Part shown: in pieces, positions 20,046-33,526 of the stretch
How the letters are laid out: each line of letters starts with the position of its first letter
Position numbering within the stretch: position 1 is the first letter of the stretch
Assembly: GCA_941918925.1 (NCBI GenBank)
Contig: OW799237.1
Span: 113,564,515-113,628,514, forward strand
From: Phyto melanocephala
Lineage: Eukaryota; Arthropoda; Insecta; Diptera; Rhinophoridae
Direction: 5' to 3'
Length of the DNA: 64,000 nucleotides
Notes under the pieces: model-generated
The model's database searches: none
What the model saw: only the letters and a program-made list of their open reading frames with translations
What the model was told of the DNA's origin: nothing
Program-made: the position numbers and the translations under genes

Positions 20046-23000
20046 ATTACTAAAACTACTAAAGTTAGAAAAAAAATATATTTTTAAATAAATATTCGAA
20101 ACAACAACAATATACTAAATATTGTTAAATTTCGAGCTTTACGTCTACTTTTATAAAAACAGGTGCTAAGCAAATACACTAACATTTTGCAGGCTTTTGG
20201 AGTAGTTTTTTATTTTTATCAATTCATCTATTGCTGCTTAAGTAATTGACACAAATTAAATAATTTTAGCTATTAAAGTGTGTGCGAGTTCATTTTTTTA
20301 TTGTTTTTTAGTAAAACACAAAACTATTTAAATTATGAAAGAAATTTCACCTTATAGTGTACGAATATTGTAACCGCTTTTATTGGTACCAGCAACCACA
20401 TGCCAGAGTGTAAGTCTGAGGTACATACATAAGTCCAAGTATCAACTGTAATACGCATGTTAACTAAATCTTGTTTTGAATGTGTAAATATATAGTACAT
20501 ATAAGATGCTTGTTTTTTCAATTCCATACTTGCAGCAAATTCACCGGCAAAGGCAATAAGAAATGTACAAGTTGTAATTTAAGGCCATAACAAAAAAAAA
20601 AACAAAAGCAAAATTTTTAGTATTTTGAGTATGATGTAATTTTTTCTTGCTGTCTTTCTTGTAAATAGCCGCTTGTTACATACATTTGATAAACCAAAAA
20701 TTGTGTTTATTTTGTATGTGTGTGTGTGTAAATAACTAGTACGACTTCCATAATTTTAATTAAATTTAAAGCAAAACAAACTACTTAAAGAGTATTTGGA
20801 TATTTAACAAGTTTTCTTGTTAAAAACACAAGATGTGACTAATGTTCTTCTATTTCAGATTTTTTATACAAAGTGAACGTATTTTAGAAAAAAAACTCTT
20901 TAATTGCAATTGTTTACTAAGAAAAATTTTAGATAAGTTATATTTTGAAAGAAAATTTAAGGTTAATTTTATATTTATATTATTGTCACACAAAAACATG
21001 GTTGATGTGATCATAATCTAAGAGAAACAGTATTTTTGTTTTTTTTTTTGTTTTTATATAAAGTGTCGTGCAGCCGTCAAATATATTGAAAATATGGTAC
21101 TACACGAGCACAAAATAGTTTCAAAATGATTAAAAATTTTATTTGGTTGTTGGCTTTAAACCAGTCTAACTAAATTTCACTAGTGCTTATACCAGATCGT
21201 CAGTAGATCTTTTACCCAAATTCTGGAAATAGTTTAAACGGTTTGAATTAACGAAATGAGAATTCAAAAGTAAAACAAAAATCTATGAAAAAAAACTTCC
21301 TCAGAAGCCCAACAAAGATTTGTATTCTTGTTTAAAGTATTTTATTTTTGTAATTAATTTCACATTTGAAGGATCGCCGCGAATAACGTTGCAAATGACA
21401 AAATAATAATTTTTCAGGAGAGCAAAAAACTTATTTAAAGGATTTGATTATCTCTTTTTTTTAAATACTTTTCTTTTTGTACCTCTGTTACACTTATCAA
21501 TCACTTTCGACAATTCCGTTCGTAGACTTTTGTTTATAACTTGCAACGTTCTTCCACTGACTGCCTCATTGTAATTGCGTTTTGACGGTGATATAATTCA
21601 TAATTTTGATGTTTTGGTGTTTGAACAAATGTAAGAGAGTAATTCTAACGGTAATCTGCAAAAAAACAGGTTTTGCAATATTTGTCTTTTACAACGTTAT
21701 TCGCGGCTTTGTTTCACTTGTCTAGCAGTTCGTCAACACTAAATGTATATAAATGGCAACCAAAAAATAAAATTTTTCATTTACAAATAATTTATTTAAT
21801 TATTCGGGATATGCACCCAACTAATCTTTCAATATTTAAAGCTTTAACTTTAGAGTATTTTCTAAGGACGATACGAAACTAAATCTATGCACCTTGAACA
21901 TTTTGTAGAATTAAATAAATAATTTTTTGTTGTAAATTTGCTTAAATCTCGACATTATTTTAGGCTGCTATAGGCTGCGGCATTCCTACAAATGCCACCA
22001 GAACGGCGGTAGGACATATTTTACTAACAGCTGTAATACCGATATTCTTTACTCAGACTAACTCATTTTTTCGGCTGCCATTTAAGAACTGCATACATTG
22101 TATAATTATGAACAAATGAGCAAAAGATTAATTTCGACCTTATAATCTTCTTTCAGACATGAAATTCTCTCTGTACACAACCTCCAAGTACAAGTATGCC
22201 TTTTATGATAGTTTTCTGTATGTAGAAGTAGTTATTTTCCTGCAAAGACAAATTTTAAAATTTCATTAAAAAAAAATAGTTAAGTCTGTTGAATCTGATA
22301 AGTCTTAGTAAATTTGTTTTTGTATTTCAGTATTTTGTGTTTTAGTTTAGCTCAGTTCATTGCAGTTTCTTTATTTTTTTTAATATTTTTCGTTTTACAA
22401 AAAACATACTGACCGACAGATCTAAAGACATAATACATATTTAATAATTATTTGTTACTTTATTATTCAGACTCACTTTCAATCACTCAAAATGCGAAAG
22501 CAAACAAGACCTGACAAACACAATTAATTTATAAAGAAAGTACTCACAAAGTAAGTTCAAGGCATCTGTTCAATAACTGCTTAAAGCAATACAAACGTCA
22601 CTCTCTAATGGTTATAAATCGTTAAGAAAAAAACTGAAGAAATAAAATAATAAACCGCCAAGTTTTGAGTCGCTATTAATTAAAATGCACTGCAGTTGTT
22701 TTTATATTTTCACAAGAGAGAAAGAGATAATTTTACAAAAATGAAATTAAAAATAAATATGTAACAGTCATTGGCCCTCCATCACATGCAGACATTGTTG
22801 ACAATAACAGACTGATATGTAGTGAACATTGGCGTAGCTACAAATATTTTATGGGGGGTGGTAAAATCTCAAACTAAATTGAATTTATATTTTTATTTAA
22901 TTTAAATATTTAACTCTTTCAAACTCTGGGGTGTGTCAAAAACAATTCTGGGCATTGCAGCCACCACTTTCACTTTTAAATTCTTATTAATGCTATTTCT

Positions 23001-24484
23001 GCACATCCAACGTTTGTTGCAAATATTTCCTCAGACATATTATTTTTAGGTCAACCATATCAAAACTTTCGATTAAAAGAAAATATTAAATAATAAAAAT
23101 TTTTAAAAGCACTTATAACTATATAATAGTCTTCAAATATTTACTGAAAAAAAATCTTCCATTTTTAACTTTTTCAAAAATATTTCGATTTAATTTTCAG
23201 TTTGTTTTTATTTGTTCTGTAGGAGAAAACAACATTTTGTTGGCTCTGTACTGTATCAGCTGTTTGCATTTGCAAAATTAACTTCATATCACTATGCTTT
23301 TAATTTCCCTTTTATTTGGCAAATTGCTTAATTTCAACTAAACACTCTTTTCTTCTTCGTACTTTTTATGACAATGTTTTGTGGATGTATAAACATGTGT
23401 GTGTGTGTGTGTGTGTTATTAGCGGTATATTGATTTAAATGTTTATATTAATCAAATGAGACATGTATGTGTTTATTGACAAATGTTAAAGAAAAAAAAT
23501 TAAAAAATAATTAGAAATCGAAAATATTTTCTGGCCTTTTCATTAACACTCACATGCATACATAATATATACAAACGTGAAATGCAAAATATATTTAAAG
23601 TGAAATTGATTTCCTAAAAACGAAATTATAATACATGAAGCATGGATGTGGATATACTTGTGTGTATGTAATAAGTTGATTTAATTTCGGCTGTCTGCTC
23701 GCATTGCAATTGAAAGTTTTTAAATGTGGTTTAATTTTTAGCCAAATATTCATTAAATTTTGGTTAAAAAAATATTGATAAATGTTGACAGACAAACACT
23801 TGATTATCAGGAAGGAAGTTGAGAATTAAAAAAAAATTGTTAAACATTAAAAGATATATTTAAAAAAAAAAAACTATTCATAACATTAGATAAACGCATA
23901 GTAGCAGAAACTTATAAACTTATCGTATAAGAAACCACAATAAAACTAGTTAGTTGTTGCTGCTAAAATCATTATTAATTTTCTCTAGCCAGTTTGCTGT
24001 TGTCCACATGTGTATTAAGAGTGTTAGAGTTTTTGCTTGATGTGTTTTAGAAAAATCCTGTCTTTAAGATCAAGTTAATGCCACTGCTAGTTGTTGCCAT
24101 ACGAAGCGTTCGCTTAGATACAGGAAGTCAAAAAAATTTGTTTTTTTTTTTCAAAATCTTGCAAAAGAAAAGCTGTTTCTGTTACAGTTATCATTTAGTT
24201 TTTTATTTTTCAAACCAAAAATTATTATTTACAGCTGAGATGTTCCATCTTTTGGTTAAATAAACATGATGAATATTCTCAACTAAATTACAATTTTTAA
24301 AGTAAATTAGCATAATTTTTAAATTTGGGCTCAGTACGCTCTCATTTGCCAATAAGTCCTAGACTTGACAAAAGTCGTTAAAAACTCCCTAATAATGCCA
24401 TTCATCACCACGTGCATACAAGTATTGAATTAAAGGTATCGTGGTCTAGATTTAGATTTAATGTTTTATGAAATTTTTTTTAAT
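20046..24484. other. Long gene-less AT-rich stretch
   Basis: No coding exon, RNA gene or full repeat that I can support. It includes a (GT)n run at about 23396-23417. At 22828-22862 a TTGGCGTAGCTAC...GGGGGGTGG sequence resembles the end of a common type of interspersed repeat, but its other end was not found. The stretch could be intronic or intergenic. Confidence 0.35.
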
Positions 24485-25290
24485 GTTTTCCGACGCCATC
24501 TTTGATTTCGTATTTGAACATGGTTTACTATTTTGTACTAGTCTTGCCCATTCACTAAATATTCATATTGACGGGGCAAAGAAAATATTCAACCGCCATT
24601 TTTTTAGGATTTCATATTAAATTTTACAATTTATCAGAATTTACTGTATTCGACTGGTCAAGCACTTTAATTTGATATCAGTATTGAGTGATTTTAATGG
24701 GGCAAATCATTTTATTTGGAATGCCATCTATGATTTAAAAATTGTTCATAATTTTCTATATTTTACTAGTCAAGCCTATTCACTTGATATCTAAATTGTT
24801 GGGTTTGACTTAGGCAAAGTCATAATTTCTATTTTTGACCCACATATCCTCCATTTTATTTAAAACGCCATCCTGATTTTTACAATTTTTCAGAATTAAC
24901 TGTATTCGACTGGTCAAGCACTTTAATTTAATGTAAATATTGTGTGATTTAATGTGACAAAGCCGTGATTTCTATATTTCACCCATAACACCGCCATTTT
25001 ATTAAGAATGCCATCTTGGACTTTATAAGCTATTCATAGTTCACTGTATTTGACTTGTCAAGTCCTTTCAAGTGATACCAATAATGAGGCGGTAAATTTT
25101 CATTGTCTCCATTTTAGAGTGGCGCACGTTAAATATTCAAAATTTTTATAGAGAATAATATTCTGTTTATCAAGTTCCTTCATTTATTACCCATTTTGAG
25201 CCTCTCTTTTGTTAAAAAGGTTTTTTTTTTGTTTGTAAATTTTAAGAAGTTACATTTTGTCAGTTTTTCTCACAAATAACTTTGAAGACA
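24485..25290 (+). repeat. Family-2 repeat relic with internal ~114-150-bp units
   Basis: At least four degenerate units recur, each with a GCCATCTTGGATTTT-like start (24495, 24723, 24867, 25010), a TTACTGTATTCGACTGGTC middle and a TTTGATAYCAATATTGAG-like end. Neighbouring units are about 114-145 bases apart. The right flank (CTCTCTTTTGTTAAAAAG, TTTGTAAATTTT) matches the corresponding part of the copies at 38.2-39.3 and 63.5-64.0 kb. Terminal hairpin and end motifs are missing. Non-coding. Confidence 0.7.
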
Positions 25291-25419
25291 GTAACCGAAA
25301 TCTTTTGTCACTATTGTAATACAAAATTAATTAATTATAAAATATTGTTTTAAAATAATTTTTGCTTATTATTTTGCCAATTATTGTCTGCTTTATCCCA
25401 AATTGTCCAAAAAATATTA

Positions 25420-25783
25420 AAGAATACATACAAATGTATACAAAAAATATGTGTGGGCTGAAACTATAAACTTTTGTGCTAAAAACATGGGGGAAAAAGT
25501 TTGAGGCAGTCGTCTTTATTTGCTTATATCTCACAGAGTTATGGAACGATTGTTCTTGCTGTCAATAGCGCTGCATTTGCAAATATTTTTAAAATATGCA
25601 AGGGCTTCCCAAAGTTGATTTCAACTAAAAGCCGAATTGACAGTCAATGCTAAATCACATAACATATTTATAGGGTTTCACAAGATATATACTTTGTGAA
25701 TCGGAAATGAACATTGTAAAAACTACAAATGAAATGAAAACTTATATACACCCTTGCCACCTCAGGTGAAGGGTATAATGAAA
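25420..25783 (-). repeat. Degenerate family-1 repeat
   Basis: Minus-orientation relic. ATATCTCACAGAGTTATGG, CCCAAAGTTGATTTCAACT, ATATACTTTGTGAATCGG and CAGGTGAAGGGTATAAT follow the family-1 order. The GTCC tract and poly-T core are gone. Confidence 0.65.
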
Positions 25784-27799
25784 GACACAATATTTTTCAT
25801 ATAAAATTGTACAACCCAGCTTTCTTTCAGCTCATTTTGTGTTGAAAGAAATTTCCAATATTTTGATAGCAATATGCATTTAAATAGAAAGAGATACACT
25901 TCAATCTATTAAACTACTAACATACATACAAGTTATATAATTTATGCTGTTAAAATGATGCAGAGCAATTAAATTATTATTGTACAAAATGTATCCATAA
26001 CACAAATTAATAAAATATGGAAAGAAAATGTTTGGCAAATTGAAAATTTTAGTAATTTAGGAAATGATGATAATTCAAAAACTAAATAACAATTTTATAC
26101 CAATTTATGAATGATAAACAATCTTGAGCATACTTGTGTGTCAAAACCTGAAAATAATGATAAATGATTTTCAAAGTGCAGAAGTTTATGAACCTTTTCA
26201 CTTTTCTTAAAGAAAAAAAAATCATAAAAAACATAAACGATAGCACTCTTACAAAAATCAACAAATTGTATTCAAATATAATCTAGCTAAAGACCACCTT
26301 AATGATGAATTTCAATTTATTTATTCAAGTGCGTGTGCCATCATTAATATTAATAAAATACAGTTATTTTTTCATTAAAAAATTTTTAAAAATCATATTC
26401 ACACATCTTGTTTAACATTTTTTTATTATTATTATGAGATTGAATACAAGTAAATATAGTTCGTGTTCGTAAATAAATAAATTTAAGGTGAAAATTTCTT
26501 TTTTTTTTTTCTCCCCTCTCTACAAAACATGCTTCGCATTCCACTTCATTTATAAATATTTGAATTGAATGAAATTTCAAGTTAAAACAATAATTAAATA
26601 ACTATTATGTATGTACATATGTTTGTAATAATGTTTGTGCATTTAACGTCATTGATATTGTAAATAAAACACAAAAAATAACAAATAAATAAATATGGTC
26701 ATGTTGTTGTGAATTGAATAAAAAACAATACTTTTTGTTGCTTAAGTCTTTTGTTTGTAGTGAGGTAATACTTAGTTGTTGTAGTTTTAATTTAAATATA
26801 TGAAATTATTTGAGGAATGTAAAAACTTTATTGGTGATATTTGTTTATTTGTTTTATTTATTTATTAATTTTAAGTTTTTCGATTTAAAAAAAATGATTT
26901 ATATAAACGTAAGCGTGTTTGTGTGATACTTCAATATTGGTATTTCATTATTGTATACAATTTTTTTTTTTTTTCAAATTATAAAATCATATCATAAAAT
27001 TAAATCAAAATTATTTACAGCATTTCTATTTTAAGCGCTGATTGTCAGACTGATTTCATTCATATCAAGAACTTATATAAAATTAAATTTAAACTAGGCC
27101 TTAGCACACATATCTCAAAAACTAATTTAATCATTTTGCTACCTGTGGAGTGTTTACTAGACAAGTGGTAATAATAGTAACAACGATAATAATAAAAATT
27201 ATAACAATAATATTGAGTATCCAAATTTTAGAAAAGAAGTGGTTCTAGAGTGCACTGAACCGTGGCAGAGAATATATTTTCCCATCTCCTTGACTATGGT
27301 ACTCGTCAGCATCTCCGTTTGTTTGAAAGGATCATTACAATCATTATTAGGAGTCTACTCAGCACAGAATGAATTTAGGAACATTTACATAATTATTATT
27401 TTATATTAAAGCCTCATCCGATGATAGTCTTTTTATTTATTTTATTCAATGCTTTCAACACAAGCACAGATCTAAAATACGCATTTGGTATATTGTAGAT
27501 TTTATTAAAATAAAAGAATTGTTTGTTTATTTACCTTGTTTGGCTGTCGGTAGCAAATTATATAATATTATTGTATAATATTCAAAGCTGCCAAAATGCT
27601 GTCCTTACAACCGTTATGTACTGCATTCAGGAAAAAAGCACTTGCATGATAAAAAGAAGATGCTTACGTCCAATGGAAACAACGTCAACTTAGTAGCTCC
27701 TTTTATCGTGCTATCATTGCTAAGTTACTAAGATCGGTTGACCCCATAATTTCCATCTCACGAAATTAGTAACTCATCCAATGCATGTCAGACCAAATT
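25784..27799. other. Gene-less AT-rich stretch
   Basis: No supportable gene. Contains the first copy of the recurring CTTAAGTCTTTTGTTT motif (26741-26756). Confidence 0.35.
26741..26756 (+). other. Recurring 16-bp motif, copy 1
   Basis: CTTAAGTCTTTTGTTT followed by GTAG. Exact or near-exact copies lie at 39698, 46400 and 50499, all on the same strand. Function unknown. Confidence 0.4.
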
Positions 27800-28140
27800 G
27801 GAAATATATTTTAAACCTCAGCTAAACACCGCCTCAAACAGTTAAGCATTGCAAGACATATATTCGCCATGATAGGACATCGTATGAATGTAATCCTCGC
27901 AGGTCGGCTTCCTAACTAAGACCAGAGTGATATTGGCTGGTAGGATGTTGTGGTCAGTTTAGTACGTACTGGTCCAGGAATAACAACACTTGCCCTGATC
28001 TATGTTCCACGTATTGAATTGGCTCACCTTATGTCTTCAGCCTATTAAATTGGCTAACGAATCTAACTTAGCTTGATTCTAGAGCATTATGAAATCTCCC
28101 TCTAGGCATTGTTATATTAATAGGTCTGGACCTTACATAG
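27800..28140 (+). pseudogene. Possible LINE RNase H-like tail, very eroded
   Basis: Broken plus-strand frames give KPQLNTASNS, LSIARHIFAMIGHRMNVIL and further down an SRHCYINRSG-like end. This vaguely recalls the C-terminal RNase H and tail region of insect LINEs, where ...LTGHxxLN... is usual. The match is weak and the call is tentative. Confidence 0.25.
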
Positions 28141-28149
28141 CAGGCGGGA

Positions 28150-30970
28150 CTGAACGATAAAAAAACTAAATAATTAATTTATGTTTTGATACATATATTT
28201 ACATATCAAGCTTTTGCTAAAATAACAACAACAATCGAGTTGCTGATATGAGTTTCAGCCACATGATCTTTAAAGTTTAGAATTGATTCTAGGATTTTTG
28301 GGTTTACATAGTAATAGGCAAGTCCTCAGTAAGCCATAAGATAAACTCTTCCAATTTTTGGCTTCATATAAGTGGAAATGATAGATGTAAAAATGCCAAG
28401 ATAAAGTATTTTTTAATATACCATGATTATATATTAAGCATAGATTCAAGGGGAAGTTAACGAACCTTTCTCCTTATAATTTTTTGCAATTAAAAACACA
28501 TATTTCATGTATTTTAGTGAAAACTCCACCCCCATGAATAAGCTGGCTCTGCGCCTACCCTATACAGAGATAATAGAGTTCTTCCCATCCTCGGCTATTA
28601 TTTCCACTTAGTAATTATAGAAACTCTGCAGAGAGTGGTACCGTTCGAAATCAGTACCACCTTAATATCATATTGATAAATTCAAACATTTCAATCATTC
28701 GATCATCAGTCAATCATTCAATCATTAAGCAAATATTTTCCATGCTGTGCCTGTTCGTCGGCCTTTACTCTTTCTGCAAACCTAGTACTTTTCTGTGGAT
28801 GCAAAATATTTTGATAAATTTTTTTCTTGGAAGTAGAGATATTAGCACAGATTGCTTTAACTACCGATAGGCTGCCAAAAAAAAGTAGAGATTAACCTAA
28901 TGACCCTTAATTCTGCTATTATCAACATTGAAGCACAGTAGCGATGACTCGATAATCAAAGAACTCGCTGTGATGTATCCGATAAGCTGAAAATAGTTTT
29001 AGACAAAGAAAAATCCAAACAATTTTTTTTTAAATTCTTTTTTTTGGAACCGACAGATACGTACAAATAGTCAAAATAATAATTCTACTTAAACATTCTA
29101 TGGCAAAATTTGTTGCAACACTTGCCATTATCGTGATCATTATAAAGACTTGAAATAAAAATATTTTTTGTTTTTTGATTTTATTATTTTAGTTTAATTA
29201 AAGCAACGTTATCCTTACCACCACTTAAAGTTATAATCTGACTTGTTTCGTGTGTGCTACTATTGACAACTATTTTGCAGCAACAAATTAAATCATGCAA
29301 TTATAACATCTACCAAAATTACGTTTATATGACTTGATTAAATAACTATGGATTTTCCATATTTTCATCAATATTTATTTGTACCAAAAACCTGACAATT
29401 ATACTTGTCATACTGTCCAAAAGAAATACAGTCGTTAAAACAGCTTATCCAAAGATAAATACTATATATAAATGATATCCTTTTACTCTTGTTGGAGTAG
29501 AAGTCATCTGTTCTATGGCCGTGAAAGTTTTGAAGTCTGTATTGATGGAACATATTCTAAACATTAGGAAAATGGCTCCTATCTGAGCAGAGCTTTTTTT
29601 GAAACCTCTTTTGAAAGCAAACAAGTAATACCCGCAAATGTTATACTCACCGAAATTCTCCAAGTTGTATGATCGATCAAAAAGAAAAGCATGCAAATTT
29701 TAACCTCAAAAATTAATTCTATTTCTAGTTTGTATTTAAAAAAAAATAAAAATAAACTAGAAAATGTCTTTACAACTTATCAACAAATTATAATAAAGTT
29801 GGGTGCAAATAATTAAATTTTTTTGGCAAAAACCTAGTGTTTTTTTTAACGAACCTCTATTTAAGTACGTTCCCTGCAAGAACAGTGACGGTCATTTGAC
29901 CGGTTATATGACTGGTATTAGTGACTGATATATCCGTTAAAGTTGCTATTAGTTTCTTAAGGGCAATGTAAAAAAAATTACTTTTGTGTACATGTGATTT
30001 CTCTTACTTATTAGTTCTGTCGACTGCAAAACATAAGTATATCTGGACTACTTACACTACAGCTGTTTCTAATCAAATATAATGTAAATATTAGTCACAC
30101 TTAACGTATATGTATATCGGTCAAAGCTAACCAGGTATACATATATTTTACTCGTACAATAAAACAAAATTTATTATCTTGTATATTATTTATTATTATA
30201 TATTTAATTACATTGACTTTTTTATTACCATTAATACGTTAATTTCACTGCTTCCTGGATGGGCTCAATTTAATCCATTTCCATGGTATTAGAGTCACTG
30301 GTATTATGGCTGGAATTACTAAAGTAAAAATTATGAGAATATACAAAGGCATATACATACATATTCATGTTTGGCTGCTACCTTTCGTACTTACCTTTTA
30401 TTTCTTGAGTATTTTATAAAAAAACCTCGTCGAAAGAATTGCAAATTGTTTAATAAAATTTACTTTCTGTTACACTGAATTAAAAATTTTTCACAATAAA
30501 TTTCCAATTTTAAACGTCAACAAATCAACATACATTTTTTGTCTCACTCTTGCATACGCAATATTTATCCTGTAGCAGGAATTATATATTAAATTGCTAC
30601 AATAATGTTAGTACAAACATTTTGTATGTGTTAGTTTGAGTCATTCATTTCTTGTAGGGTTGTGGTTTGTGCAAAAAAAATTAACTAGGTTGTTGGCAAG
30701 AATGAACCAAAGTAACCGATTAACCCGAGTCTAAATTATGCCATTTATATCGGTAGAAGATTTTTCTTTGTCATGGCTACCATAACATTGAACGAGATAC
30801 TGAATAAGCATCCCTTTTTTTAATACCGATCTATTACTATTGATCCATTTCGAATAAGGCGAGTAGACAGACAGACTTAATGAGAGAATGACGGACGTAA
30901 AAAATTCCAAGAATAGCCTCTTGTATTCTGCTACTTAAATATTTAAACGGAGATCAAGCAATATCACTAG
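28150..30970. other. Mostly gene-less; unassigned open frame at 29368-29696 (minus)
   Basis: No recognised gene. On the minus strand, frames at 29696-29445 and 29553-29368 overlap. The longer one (MHAFLFDRSYN start) is open for 83 codons, then has one stop followed by about 30 more open codons with a hydrophobic character. A GTGAGT donor-like site lies inside it. I cannot name the product, and it may be chance. A GTAGACAGACAGAC stretch near 30861 may be an eroded family-1 fragment. Confidence 0.25.
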
Positions 30971-31443
30971 AAAAACAAAACTTCGTATTTTCAACAGTAG
31001 TGTTGAGAAAGCTACAATCATTTACAAACCGCTGTCTACGTCAAATCCTACAAATTTTCTGGCCGTACTGGGTCACAAACGAACAGCTTCTTGAATTGGC
31101 AAACCTCAACTCGATCGAGAATGAACTAAAAAAACGTAAATGGAAGTGGATTGGGCATACACTAAGAAAGCCTCCACATGAAATATCACGCGCAGTGATG
31201 GAGTGGAACCCGCAAGGTCAACGAGGTCCTGGTCGACCACGCTTAACGTGGATAAGAAATATAAAAAATGATTATGAAGATATCGGACTGACATGGAACC
31301 AAGTTAAATCATTAGCTAATGATCGAAAAAGATGGAAAGAGTTCGTTAGCGCCCTAAGTTCAAACTAAACGTCTTTTTTAACTTTTTTTTACTATTGTAA
31401 TAAAAAATTTTATAAATAAAGGAATTGAAAAAAAAAAAAAAAA
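30971..31443 (+). pseudogene. 5'-truncated LINE, C-terminal end with poly-A tail
   Basis: Plus-strand translation gives KTKLRIFNSSV, then after a small deletion and frame change KLQSFTNRCLRQIL, WKWIGHTLRKPP, EWNPQGQRGPGRPRLTW, and DRKRWKEFVSALSSN with a stop at 31366-31368. This is the conserved C-terminal region after the reverse transcriptase in a widespread class of insect non-LTR elements. A 3' untranslated stretch of about 60 bases ends in an A-run at 31427-31443, the signature of target-primed insertion. The apparent start at 31000 is a GTG within the remnant, not a real initiation site. Confidence 0.8.
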
Positions 31444-31599
31444 TAGACCAATAATTTCACAAATTTATAAAGGCTTCTTGCTTCAATTATGTTTTTCCGT
31501 AAATCTAATGTTGTGATGAAACTGCTCATTACATATATTGCTAAAAGTCAGACAGTTATTGTGCTGGTTTTTTTTATAACAATTCATTCCAAAAAATGT

Positions 31600-31805
31600 G
31601 GAGACTTCTTAAAGTTGTTTTCAATCAACACATGGACAGATAGACAGATAGAAGGACAGACGGACTTTTCTCAATCAACTTAACTGTACATAATCTAATA
31701 GAAAATTTATACTTTATGCGATCTAAAATCAATATTGTACAAATTACAAACGATATGACAAAGCTATATATGTATACCATTTGCCCCACAGGTGAAGAAC
31801 ATTAA
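31600..31805 (-). repeat. Degenerate family-1 repeat
   Basis: Minus-orientation relic with TTTTCAATCAACACATGGACAG at its start, a (GACA)n-rich tract, ATACTTTATGCGATC, CAAATTACAAACGATATGAC, and a CACAGGTGAAGAACAT end. Confidence 0.7.
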
Positions 31806-33526
31806 AAATCAAGAGTTCTTAAATTCGCCGTCACCTTTAACGATATTGCTTATTTAAAAATTTTTCACTTTTTCAAAAAAAAATACCCTTTCCTATAATA
31901 TCCACCATATTCATAACAAAACGCAGTCAAATTCAGTGCCACACTAATAAACGAATTAAAAAAAAACCCCCGCTTGAGAGCCTAATAATTACCTCCATCG
32001 ACTAAGCCAGTAATAAATTTATAACATTTTAAACATCTCACTTAAAATATAAATTTTATTTTAAATACAAAATAAATGTGTGTGAAAAAAATACGTCTTT
32101 TTTGTCTATATTTATAACAAGATCGTTTAAACTGTATCTCTCATTCAGAATAAGCATTTGTTATGATTTTTATGCAAATGACTTTTTGTTTATTAAAACT
32201 ACATGACTAAATAAAAAAAAATCTGAAAAGAATGAATTGTATTTTTACAAATCATGCTAAAAACAATATAAAACATTTTTCCCACAGCAATTAATTTTTT
32301 TAACTCTTTTTTTGTGTGTTTGTTTTCCGCATTTAAGTTTTCGTTTTAAACGTAATTCGAACACCGCTTTGGCCACTTAGCGCCTGGTAAAGGTGGGAAA
32401 ACTGAAAAATTCTTTCCCCTTCGTACGACTATTTTGCATACCACCAGCTGAGTGAAACAAGTGAAGGTCGTTTGTTAGTTCAACACAATAGTTAGTAAAT
32501 GTTTAAAGTGGCTGCCACTTGCAGCAATTGTTTAACATTTTTTAAACAGCATTTTTTTCTTTTTCTTTTGTTAAGTTAGTTATTATGTATTTGGGTCTTG
32601 CTCTGAAATCCAACTGTTATTTAACCTTTTTTTGTTGGAGATTATAAGGTCATTTACTTAACGAAGAAGTAATGTTTTGGTGGGAGTTAAAAAACAAAAC
32701 AGAGAAAGAGACACTAAAAAAATTAGAAGAAAGAACAAGTTTTACATAAAACACATAGACGACCGCTGGCCAGAGTCATCGCCAAATAGCCAGCTACTCA
32801 GTTATGTTGAAAATGACAGCAGCATCTTAAGCAATTTTTACTGCCTCTGCTTGTTGTTTAATTTATAATTCTTGACATATTGTCATACGAAAATAGAAAC
32901 TAACCTCAGCTAGCTACAGAAAACATGATGGTTATGTCAAATTGATTATCTTGTGCATTTTAATTTTGATAGACTGTAGTCGATAGCCTGCTGCCGTTTA
33001 TGATTTTAATGCTTTTTTAAATATTTATTACATAATTAAATACAGTTAAGTAAGAGCAAAAAGTTTAATTTTATTACTTTTATACCCCTTATATATGGTA
33101 ACAAAGGTACATGAATCTGTGGCAAAACGAAGTAAGTACTTAAGTCGACTTAAGCTGAAATTGGAATAATAACATGTTTAAAATTCTGCATTTTAAAACT
33201 ACCCTTAGACGAATTTTCAACTATTGTGTACGATTTTACAGGCTATAGCGTTAAAATTTTTTGTGTTTTTTTTTTTAACCAACAGTATCATTTGGAATAA
33301 AAATATATTTTATCCTTTAATTTAAAAAGGTTTACGAAAATCTTCATTCACTATTACAGCGTAAAATATATAATATAGCATTTATAAGCCAATTGATAAA
33401 AATTAATTTATAAAAACCAACTAAAAAATTAAAAAATCGACCCTGTTCTAGCAAATTTAATCGTAAACGGTTTGGTGGAGAGCAATGGAATTTTTTTTAA
33501 ATTGTCACATAATTAATAACGTCATA
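31806..33526. other. Gene-less; less AT-rich island at 32340-32560
   Basis: No gene. Between about 32340 and 32560 the sequence is less AT-rich and has clustered E-box-like words (CAGCTG, CACTTG, GCAGCAATTG). That could mark a regulatory element, though this is weak evidence alone. Confidence 0.3.

Noticed and set aside
26741..26785. let-7-like microRNA (GTAGTGAGGTAATAC after the 16-bp motif)
   Set aside because: The match stops after about eight bases and no stable hairpin partner is visible nearby.
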